Below are positions 58,093-64,000 of a DNA stretch of 64,000 bases, in pieces. A model generated the notes under the pieces. That model worked only from the letters and a program-made list of their open reading frames with translations, did not search any database and was not told where the DNA came from. Both the position numbers and the translations under genes were made by a program. Source of the DNA: Streptomyces sp. CB02980. Lineage in GTDB: Bacteria; Actinomycetota; Actinomycetes; Streptomycetales; Streptomycetaceae. Positions within the stretch are counted from its first letter, which is position 1. The number at the start of each line of letters is the position of its first letter. The stretch covers positions 43,552-107,551 of the forward strand of contig NZ_JACSCH020000025.1 of the NCBI RefSeq assembly GCF_014451325.2. Reading direction: 5' to 3'.

Positions 58093-59205
58093 TCAGGCGC
58101 CGTCGTGAACAGAGTGAACAGAGCGCACATCGTGCGCAGGGGATACGGCGGGCACGGGGTCGCCCGGCCGCGCGGCCGACGAACCCAGCCGCCCCGCGAT
58201 CCGGTCCACCGCCCCCGCCAGCATCTCCGGCGGCAGCAGCCCCGGCCCCCGGCCCCGCGCGAAGTCCGCGAGGGCCTCCGCCGTGGTGTAGCGCGGCGAG
58301 AAGCCGAGGACCTCACGCGTCTGCACCGTCGACACGACCCGGCCGTGGGTGAGCAGCCGGATCTGCTCCGGAGCGAAGTCGGTGATCCCGACGGTCCGCA
58401 GCGCCGTCCCCACCCAGGTCACGGCCGGCAGCAGCACCGGCACGGTGGGCCGCCCGAGCCGCCGCGCGCACTGCGAGAGCAGGAGCACCCCGTCGCCGGC
58501 GACGTTGAAGGTGCCGCTGTTCAGGGTGGCCCTGCGGGGTTCGTGCGCCGCCAGGCGCAGCACGTCGATGACGTCGTCCTCGTGGACGAACTGCAGCCGC
58601 GGGTCGTAGCCGAGGACGGTCGGCAGCACCGGCAGCGCGAGGTACTCGGCGAGCGGCGAGTCGATCCGGGGCCCGAGGATGTTCGCGAACCGCAGCACGC
58701 ACACGGCCACGTCCGGGCGGCGCCGGGCGAACCCCCGCACGTACCCCTCGACCTCGACGGCGTCCTTCGCGAAGCCCCCGCTGGGCAGCGACTTCGCGGC
58801 CGTCGTCTCGGTGAAGACGGCCGGGTCGCGGGGAGCGGAGCCGTAGACACTGGTACTGGACTTGATCACGAGCCGGCTGATCCGCGGCGACTTCTGGCAG
58901 GCGCCGAGCAGCTGCATCGTGCCGATGACGTTGGTCTCCTTGACCGACGTACGGCCACCACCGCCGAGCGCCGTACCGGTGACGTCCAGATGGACCACCG
59001 TGTCGACGTCGTGCTCGGCGAGAACCTTCGCGATCTCCGGCCGGCGGATGTCCGCCCGTACGAACTCGGCGGCGCCGAGCTGGTGCGCCGGGTCGACCGC
59101 GTCCACCGCGATCACCCGGTCCACCTCCGGATCCCGCTGGATCCGCCGCACGAAGCGGCCCCCGAGATGCCGGGCGGCACCGGTGACGAGCACGACCTTG
59201 CCCAA
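58093..59205 (-). CDS. extended SDR (NAD-dependent epimerase/dehydratase-like) lacking the catalytic Tyr
   Basis: 370 aa. Rossmann motif VVLVTGAARHLGGRFVRR at the N-terminus. The Lys of YxxxK is present in SGGFAKDAVEVEG (about residue 150), but the position four before it is Gly, not Tyr, so normal redox chemistry is unlikely. It may bind NAD(P) or a sugar nucleotide as a structural protein. TTG 59205 follows GGAAGG by 8 nt. The C-terminal 80 residues end in a disordered tail. Confidence 0.87.
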   Translation of the reverse strand: MGKVVLVTGAARHLGGRFVRRIQRDPEVDRVIAVDAVDPAHQLGAAEFVRADIRRPEIAKVLAEHDVDTVVHLDVTGTALGGGGRTSVKETNVIGTMQLLGACQKSPRISRLVIKSSTSVYGSAPRDPAVFTETTAAKSLPSGGFAKDAVEVEGYVRGFARRRPDVAVCVLRFANILGPRIDSPLAEYLALPVLPTVLGYDPRLQFVHEDDVIDVLRLAAHEPRRATLNSGTFNVAGDGVLLLSQCARRLGRPTVPVLLPAVTWVGTALRTVGITDFAPEQIRLLTHGRVVSTVQTREVLGFSPRYTTAEALADFARGRGPGLLPPEMLAGAVDRIAGRLGSSAARPGDPVPAVSPAHDVRSVHSVHDGA

Positions 59206-59273
59206 GATCAGCGCCTTCCGTCCGTCTTCCGTTGGTCGCCACCGTAGCGCCTCGAGATTTCCGCGCAAATAAA

Positions 59274-59309
59274 ACGTGGCCCTCCACCGCGAACGGTGAA
59301 GGGCCACGT
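59274..59309 (-). terminator. rho-independent terminator of the bS22 gene
   Basis: ACGTGGCCCT pairs with AGGGCCACGT and CACCG with CGGTG inside, loop CGAA (59274-59309). On the minus strand it is followed by TTTTATTT, the T-tract for leftward transcription from the small ribosomal-protein gene. Confidence 0.88.
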
Positions 59310-59343
59310 CTGACGCACTGAACGCTGCGAAGCAGCTGTCGCC

Positions 59344-59442
59344 TTACTTCTTGTTGCGACGCTGAACGCGCGTGCGCTTGAGCAGCTTGCGGTGCTTCTT
59401 CTTGGCCATCCGCTTACGCCGCTTCTTGATAACAGAGCCCAC
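59344..59442 (-). CDS. ribosomal protein bS22 (AURKAIP1/COX24-domain)
   Basis: A 32-codon gene, too short for usual ORF cut-offs. It starts GTG and reads (M)GSVIKKRRKRMAKKKHRK, then a basic tail ending RRNKK, almost identical to the mycobacterial bS22 peptide found on the 30S subunit near the decoding site. Nearly half its residues are Lys or Arg. A rho-independent terminator follows at 59274-59309. Established family: actinobacterial bS22/COX24-like. Confidence 0.92.
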   Translation of the reverse strand: MGSVIKKRRKRMAKKKHRKLLKRTRVQRRNKK

Positions 59443-59606
59443 GACTACCCTCGCTCACTTCTCGGAACATCCCCGCCTCCCGGCGGGGATCGGTGCGGGG
59501 CGTCTGGGCCCACACGACCTACGTCGGCCTAGCCTACCGTCCCGAGCACCGCGCTTGTAATCCGAGGGACATACGGAGCTTTCCCGGCGTCGTCGCCGCG
59601 CTCGCG

Positions 59607-59816
59607 CTACGCGGTCCCCACCCCCACGAAGGACTCCCGCAGGTACTCGTGAACCGCCTGTTCCGGCACCCGGAAGGACCTGCCCACCCGGATCGCCGGC
59701 AGATGACCGCTGTGCACCAAGCGGTACACGGTCATCTTGGACACGCGCATCACCGAGGCGACTTCCGCCACGGTCAGAAACTTGACCTCGTTGAGAGGTC
59801 GTTCGCCAGCAGCCAT
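59607..59816 (-). CDS. small excisionase-like HTH protein (BldC-family fold)
   Basis: 69 aa. A MerR-type winged helix alone: EVKFLTVAEVASVMRVSKMT then VYRLVHSGHLPAIRVGRSFR. Such stand-alone proteins bind DNA as monomers or head-to-tail polymers; BldC is the developmental relative in Streptomyces. GGTGGG lies just upstream of the ATG at 59816. Often annotated as an excisionase-family protein, but no phage genes are nearby. Likely a developmental or housekeeping regulator. Confidence 0.85.
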   Translation of the reverse strand: MAAGERPLNEVKFLTVAEVASVMRVSKMTVYRLVHSGHLPAIRVGRSFRVPEQAVHEYLRESFVGVGTA

Positions 59817-59943
59817 GACCCACCTGTACCTTCCGCCGCGACGCCCACCGGCTTCCCCTCCGGTGACTCTTCGTCGCCGAGCGCTCACGCTCCAGACTAG
59901 GGGCGGGTGGTACGAGTGGGGAAGAGGAGCTACCACCTGCCGT

Positions 59944-60759
59944 TTACCGTGACAGACACGCTCGATTGAGTACATAGCGCGTCAGCGGACGGTAGTAGTC
60001 GGAGCGCACGCCGTCATCAAGCGGAACGGCCACCGACACCTGCCCCTCCGCCTCACCGACGAACAGCGCCGGATCATCCGTATCGGCGAGACCGATGGCC
60101 TCAATACCCAGCTGACCAGCACCGCAGACCCAGCCGTGGTCGCCGACGACGAGTTCCGGCAGCGGCCCGCCGGCCTCGGCGGCACTCTCCAGAGCCGCCC
60201 TAACCGGCAGCGGAGAGTGGGAGTGCGCCCCCGGCTCGCGCCCACCCCCCGACGGCCCCGGCTCTCGCACCAGTGCGACCCCCCGTACGTAGTCGATGAG
60301 GTACGTACGTACGCCGAACCGGGTCGTTATGTCGACACATCGCCCCTGCGCCGGTGTGAGAACAAGACATCCCGCCGCCGACAAGGCGTCTGCGAGAGCG
60401 ACGTAGAAACCGAGCAGACGGTGCGGATGACCCGTCCCGAGGAGCACCGGAACCCGCCGCGCGGCCGCCGCACCCAAACGCGCCGCGAAGGCGTCGAGCC
60501 CCCTCAGCGTCCGCTCGGGATCGATGACGTCGGGCCCCGACCGATGCGCAGGATCGTCCGACACCCCGCACTTGTCGGCCATCAGCCGCAGCAGATCGGA
60601 CTCACCCCACCCCCAGGTGGGATCGAGTCCAAGAAGCACCCGCGGATCCCTCGCCGCGAAGAGCCGATAGCTCCGCAGGCTCTCCTCCCGCGACGTCGCC
60701 ACCGTTCCCGCCAACCCCGCCGCCAACAGATGCGCCCGCAGCGCCCCGGTACTCAACAC
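59944..60759 (-). CDS. conserved actinobacterial protein, phosphatase-like annotation in relatives
   Basis: 271 aa soluble protein, Ala/Leu-rich. Segments RVPVLLGTGHPHRLLGFYVA (about residue 104) and PELVVGDHGWVCGAGQLGIE (about residue 205) look like a Rossmann-like alpha/beta fold with conserved His, Asp and Gly. Relatives are often called phosphatases, but no clear HAD or PAP motif is seen, so I leave the activity open. Lies between the HTH gene and the acuC-like gene. Confidence 0.7.
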   Translation of the reverse strand: MLSTGALRAHLLAAGLAGTVATSREESLRSYRLFAARDPRVLLGLDPTWGWGESDLLRLMADKCGVSDDPAHRSGPDVIDPERTLRGLDAFAARLGAAAARRVPVLLGTGHPHRLLGFYVALADALSAAGCLVLTPAQGRCVDITTRFGVRTYLIDYVRGVALVREPGPSGGGREPGAHSHSPLPVRAALESAAEAGGPLPELVVGDHGWVCGAGQLGIEAIGLADTDDPALFVGEAEGQVSVAVPLDDGVRSDYYRPLTRYVLNRACLSR

Positions 60760-60855
60760 CCTCCCGATGCTGCCGGAACACCCCCTCCCCGGAGCCGAAA
60801 CCCCCGGGACACCCCACAGTCGGCGTAACGCCCGCCAGAACGTTCCGGGCGAGGT

Positions 60856-62031
60856 CTAAGCGAGCATCCCCCGCAGCGGAAAAGCCGCCTTCCGGGTCGC
60901 GAGCACCGCCTGATCCAGCCGGTCCGCCGGGTCGTAACCCTCGGACCAGTCCCGGAAGCCCACCGGCCACAGCCCGTCCGTCATCCGCCCGGGCCCCGGC
61001 TGCCGGGTCCGCGCGTACACCTCGTCCCGCCAGGACGACGGGATCACCGACTCCGGATCCACCGGGGCGTGCGCCGCGATCCCCACCAGATGCGTCCACG
61101 ACCGCGGTACGACGTCGACCACCGCGTATCCGCCACCGCCCAGGGCCAGCCAGCGCCCCTCCGCGTACTCGTGCGCCAGCTCGTGACAGGCCTCCTGCAC
61201 CGCCCGCTGCGCGTCGAGCGACACCGCGAGATGGGCCAGCGGATCCTCGAAATGCGTGTCCGCCCCGTGCTGCGTGACGAGAACCTGCGGCCGGAAGTCC
61301 GCGAGCAGCTCCGGTACGACCGCGTGGAACGCCCGCAGCCACCCCGCGTCCCCCGTCCCGGCCGGCAGCGCCACGTTCACGGCCCCACCCTCGCCGGGCC
61401 CGGCCGCCCCGGTCTCCTCCGGCCAGCCCGTCTGCGGGAACAGCGTCCTGGGATGCTCGTGCAGCGACACCGTCAGCACCCGGGGGTCCTCCCAGAACGC
61501 CGCCTGCACCCCGTCCCCGTGATGCACGTCCACATCCACGTACGCGACCCGCTCCGCGCCCAGCTCGAGCAGCCGCGCGATCGCCAGGGACGCGTCGTTG
61601 TAGATACAGAACCCCGAAGCGCCCCCCGGCATCGCGTGGTGCAGACCGCCCGCGAAGTTCACCGCGTGTGCGGCCTCCCCCCGCCACACCGCCTCCGCCG
61701 CGCCCACCGACTGCCCTGCGATCAGCGCCGACGCCTCGTGCATCCCGGCGAACGCCGGATCGTCGACCGTGCCGAGCCCGTACGACTGGTCGGCGTGTCG
61801 CGGATCGGCCGACGCCGCCCGTACCGCCGCCACATAGTCCTCACGGTGGACGAGACGCAGCGTCGAGTCCCCGGCCGGCTTCGCCGCGACCACGTCCACA
61901 GCCCGGTCGAGCCCGTACGCCCGCACCAACGACATCGTCAGCGCGAGCCGTACCGGATCCATCGGATGCTCGGACCCGAAGTCGTACTGCGTGACAGCTT
62001 CATCCCACATCAACAGTGCGCGGCCGCTCAT
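60856..62031 (-). CDS. acuC: acetoin-utilisation/histone-deacetylase family protein (AcuC-like)
   Basis: 391 aa class I HDAC fold. Catalytic and zinc motifs: VDVDVHHGDGVQAAFWED (about residue 158-175), LHEHPRTLFPQTG (about 184), and the Tyr/Gly-rich ALGGGGYAVVDVVPR near 305. AcuC deacetylates acetyl-CoA synthetase or related Lys-acetylated proteins in acetoin/acetate metabolism; the symbol is by family resemblance. Its first 32 bp overlap the end of the MFS gene. Confidence 0.88.
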   Translation of the reverse strand: MSGRALLMWDEAVTQYDFGSEHPMDPVRLALTMSLVRAYGLDRAVDVVAAKPAGDSTLRLVHREDYVAAVRAASADPRHADQSYGLGTVDDPAFAGMHEASALIAGQSVGAAEAVWRGEAAHAVNFAGGLHHAMPGGASGFCIYNDASLAIARLLELGAERVAYVDVDVHHGDGVQAAFWEDPRVLTVSLHEHPRTLFPQTGWPEETGAAGPGEGGAVNVALPAGTGDAGWLRAFHAVVPELLADFRPQVLVTQHGADTHFEDPLAHLAVSLDAQRAVQEACHELAHEYAEGRWLALGGGGYAVVDVVPRSWTHLVGIAAHAPVDPESVIPSSWRDEVYARTRQPGPGRMTDGLWPVGFRDWSEGYDPADRLDQAVLATRKAAFPLRGMLA

Positions 62032-63220
62032 GCCCGCCACCGTATCGGGCCGGTCGCGAACCGAACGACGTGGCATACACCACCGTCACCAGGACAAGCA
62101 CCATCGGCACGAGCATGGCCCCCCGGTAGCTCCACGCGTCCCCCAGCGCCCCCACCAGCGGAGAGCCGATCAGGAACCCGACGTAGTTGAAGACATTGAG
62201 CCGCGCCACCGCCGCGTCGCTCGCTCCGGGACCGTGACGTTCGAAAGCCAACCGCCCGGCCGCCGCGAAGGTCTGCGGCACGATCACACTCAGCCCGAGC
62301 CCCAGCACCGTGAACCCGGCGATCCCCACCCAGGCCCCCGGCGACACCGCCACCACCGCGAACCCCAGCGCCCCCAGCACGGCGCCGGCCCGCACGACCG
62401 TCGCCGCCCCGAACCGCCGCACCCCGAAGTCCCCCACGGCCCGCCCGAGCAGGGTCGTCACCATGTACGCGTTGTACGGCACGGTCGCCAGCTCCTCCGA
62501 GCTTCCCAGCACGTCCTGGAGGTACTTGGCACTCCAGTTGGAGACGGTCGAGTCCCCGATGTACGCGAAGGTCATCACCAGACAGAGCGGCAGCAACAGC
62601 TTGAAGGCGACACCGCTCCCCTTGCTGTCCCCCGCCTCCGTTCCGGCCTCGGCCCCCTCGCCCCCGGCCACGTACCACCGGCTCACGACGAAGGCGAGGG
62701 GCAGCAGCACCGCCACCACCGGCAGATAGGACACGAAGAGCGACAGATGCCAGTGCGCCCCCACCCAGGCCAGCGAGGCCCCCGCGATCCCGCCGAGGCT
62801 GTACGAGGCGTGGAAGCCGAGCATGATGCTCCGCCCGTACGCCCGCTGGAGGCTGACCCCCAGCATGTTCATGGAGGCGTCGAGCGCCCCCACCGCGAGC
62901 CCGAAGAGCCCAAGCGCCAGGGCCGCGTGCCACAGCTGGTCCCCTACTCCCACGGCAAGCAGCGCGAGAAGCACGAACGGCTGGGTCCACCGCAGCACCA
63001 CCGCGGGCCCCACCCGGGCGACGACCTTCTCGGTCATCACACTCGCGACACCGGCCAGGATCGGCACGGCGGCGAGGAAGGCCGGCAGCAGCGCGTCCGA
63101 GATCCCGTACCGGTCCTGGATCGCCGGTATTCGGGTCACGAGCAGGGCGAAGGTCACCCCCTGCACGAAAAAGCTGACCGCCAGGGATCCCCGCCCACGC
63201 CTCAACCGCGCATCCGTCAT
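62000..63220 (-). CDS. MFS transporter
   Basis: 406 aa with twelve predicted helices. The signature between helices 2 and 3 (LRWTQPFVLLALLAVGVGDQ region) and the Ser/Gly-rich segment LGGIAGASLAWVGAHW fit fucose/FucP-like MFS members or sugar-type transporters. Substrate not known. A Gly/Glu/Lys-rich central loop (VSRWYVAGGEGAEAGTEAGD) marks the middle. Upstream of acuC with 32 bp overlap, so the two are co-expressed. Confidence 0.88.
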   Translation of the reverse strand: MTDARLRRGRGSLAVSFFVQGVTFALLVTRIPAIQDRYGISDALLPAFLAAVPILAGVASVMTEKVVARVGPAVVLRWTQPFVLLALLAVGVGDQLWHAALALGLFGLAVGALDASMNMLGVSLQRAYGRSIMLGFHASYSLGGIAGASLAWVGAHWHLSLFVSYLPVVAVLLPLAFVVSRWYVAGGEGAEAGTEAGDSKGSGVAFKLLLPLCLVMTFAYIGDSTVSNWSAKYLQDVLGSSEELATVPYNAYMVTTLLGRAVGDFGVRRFGAATVVRAGAVLGALGFAVVAVSPGAWVGIAGFTVLGLGLSVIVPQTFAAAGRLAFERHGPGASDAAVARLNVFNYVGFLIGSPLVGALGDAWSYRGAMLVPMVLVLVTVVYATSFGSRPARYGGGHERPRTVDVG

Positions 63221-63263
63221 GGCGGCACAGCGTACGGCCGGAACCTACCCGGGGGTAGATGGA

Positions 63264-63911
63264 TCACAGTCCGAATATCGCCGGCAGCTCGTCCATGGCC
63301 CCGAAGAACCCCTTGGCGCCCGCAAGCTTCTCCTCGGGCGTCATCGCGGTGAACCCGTACACGTCCATCCCGGCCGCCACGGCCGCCTGCACCCCGAGCC
63401 GACTGTCCTCGACCACCACGCACCGCTCGGGCGCCACCCCCATCCGCGAGGCGGCATGGAGGAACAGATCGGGCGCCGGCTTCCCCCGGCCGACGTCCTC
63501 GGCGCTGAAGACGAGCTCGTCCGGGAACCAGGCGTCGAGCCCGGTCTTCCGGTGCCCCACCCGGATCCGCTCATGACTCCCCGAGGAGGCCACACAGTAC
63601 GGAACCCCCGCCTCGGCAAGCTGCTTGAGCACCTCCCCAGCCCCTGGCACGGCCTCGAGCTCGGCCTGGAAGGCGGCGAAGACCCGCGCATGGAACGTCT
63701 CGTCGAACCCGGCCGGCAACCGCTGCCCGCTCCGCTCCTCGACGAGCTCGTGAATACGGTGCATGGCGGACCCCATGTAGTCGCGCACGGAATCCTCGTA
63801 CGTGGTGGGATGCCCGAGCTCCGTCAGATAGCCGGCCAACAGCGTGTTGGAAATCGGCTCGCTGTCCACGAGCACACCGTCGTTGTCGAAGATCACCAGG
63901 TCGTAGCGCAT
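63264..63911 (-). CDS. HAD-superfamily hydrolase, beta-phosphoglucomutase-like
   Basis: 215 aa. Motif I LVIFDNDGVLVDSEPISN (about residues 5-22), motif II VASSGSHERIRVGH (about 110), motif III/IV VVVEDSRLGVQAAVAAGMD (about 170). This is the HAD-IA group (phosphoglucomutase/phosphatase type) with the usual helical cap. Substrate likely a small sugar phosphate. The start is 19 bp from the rRNA-side terminator (63930-63970). Confidence 0.9.
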   Translation of the reverse strand: MRYDLVIFDNDGVLVDSEPISNTLLAGYLTELGHPTTYEDSVRDYMGSAMHRIHELVEERSGQRLPAGFDETFHARVFAAFQAELEAVPGAGEVLKQLAEAGVPYCVASSGSHERIRVGHRKTGLDAWFPDELVFSAEDVGRGKPAPDLFLHAASRMGVAPERCVVVEDSRLGVQAAVAAGMDVYGFTAMTPEEKLAGAKGFFGAMDELPAIFGL

Positions 63912-63929
63912 GCGCCCAGCTTAGAACGC

Positions 63930-63970
63930 AAAAATGCCTCAACCCCCGGACAAGGTCCGGGGGTTGAGGC
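63930..63970 (-). terminator. rRNA operon terminator
   Basis: GCCTCAACCCCCGGAC (63936-63951) pairs perfectly with GTCCGGGGGTTGAGGC (63955-63970), loop AAG; leftward, TTTTT follows the stem. It ends the leftward rRNA operon whose 5S 3' end is 8 bp away. Confidence 0.93.
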
Positions 63971-63978
63971 TAAAAATT

Positions 63979-64000
63979 GTTCGGCGGCGTCCTACTCTCC
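63979..64000 (-). rRNA. 5S ribosomal RNA, 3' end only
   Basis: The reverse complement of 63979-64000 begins GGAGAGTAGGACGCCGCCGA, the conserved 3' end of actinobacterial 5S rRNA. The rest lies past the window edge. It shows that a ribosomal RNA operon is transcribed leftward into this region. Confidence 0.88.

Noticed and set aside
59607..59816. Excisionase of a mobile element
   Set aside because: The HTH is of excisionase type, but no integrase or element ends are nearby; a stand-alone regulator fits better.

Overview
This window is high-GC actinobacterial DNA, almost certainly Streptomyces. Support comes from strong third-position G/C bias, GTG and TTG starts, stop-start overlaps between operon genes, the futalosine menaquinone genes, the rex-hemA-hemC-hemD haem operon with its Rex operator, and the developmental sigma factor BldN with its anti-sigma factor RsbN. 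The right edge cuts into the 3' end of a 5S rRNA gene, so an rRNA operon on the minus strand lies just beyond position 64000.

Layout. 1-6 kb: a truncated Lrp/AsnC regulator, a tiny basic protein, the menaquinone operon mqnL-mqnP-ubiX, a LysR regulator and an EamA exporter. 6-13.3 kb: accessory genes (secreted peptide, deaminase, 2OG-Fe oxygenase, TetR, a TTA-containing membrane protein) and a two-gene unit joining a P-loop ATPase to a membrane-anchored periplasmic-binding-type protein. 13.3-21.8 kb: System II cytochrome c maturation genes (resA, ccdA, resB, ccsB), a Tat-type deacetylase-like lipoprotein, a histidine phosphatase and hemL. 22-34.6 kb: a KimA-like transporter and many regulators and enzymes, including a TetR/FAD-monooxygenase pair with three matching operators. 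34.7-41.1 kb: an SDR enzyme, a free-standing LAGLIDADG endonuclease facing rtcB, two lipoproteins and a DUF2637 membrane protein. 41.1-53.1 kb: lysS and argS diverging from a region with two DnaA boxes, then the haem genes hemB, hemD, hemC, hemA and rex, with a repeat-rich 0.6 kb gap between hemB and hemD. 53.2-64 kb: an HAD phosphatase, bldN, rsbN (with a recognisable BldN-type promoter), lipid and sugar-nucleotide-like enzymes, the small ribosomal protein bS22, a short HTH protein, an acuC-type deacetylase, an MFS transporter, an HAD hydrolase and the rRNA terminator.

How the genes work together. Respiration is a theme: menaquinone synthesis, cytochrome c maturation and haem synthesis (hemL, hemB, hemD, hemC, hemA), the last under NADH/NAD+ control by Rex. 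Development is represented by the BldN/RsbN circuit. The least explained parts are the ATPase plus binding-protein pair, the homing endonuclease beside a codon-anomalous patch in rtcB, the DnaA boxes between two tRNA synthetase genes, and the foldback repeats between hemB and hemD.
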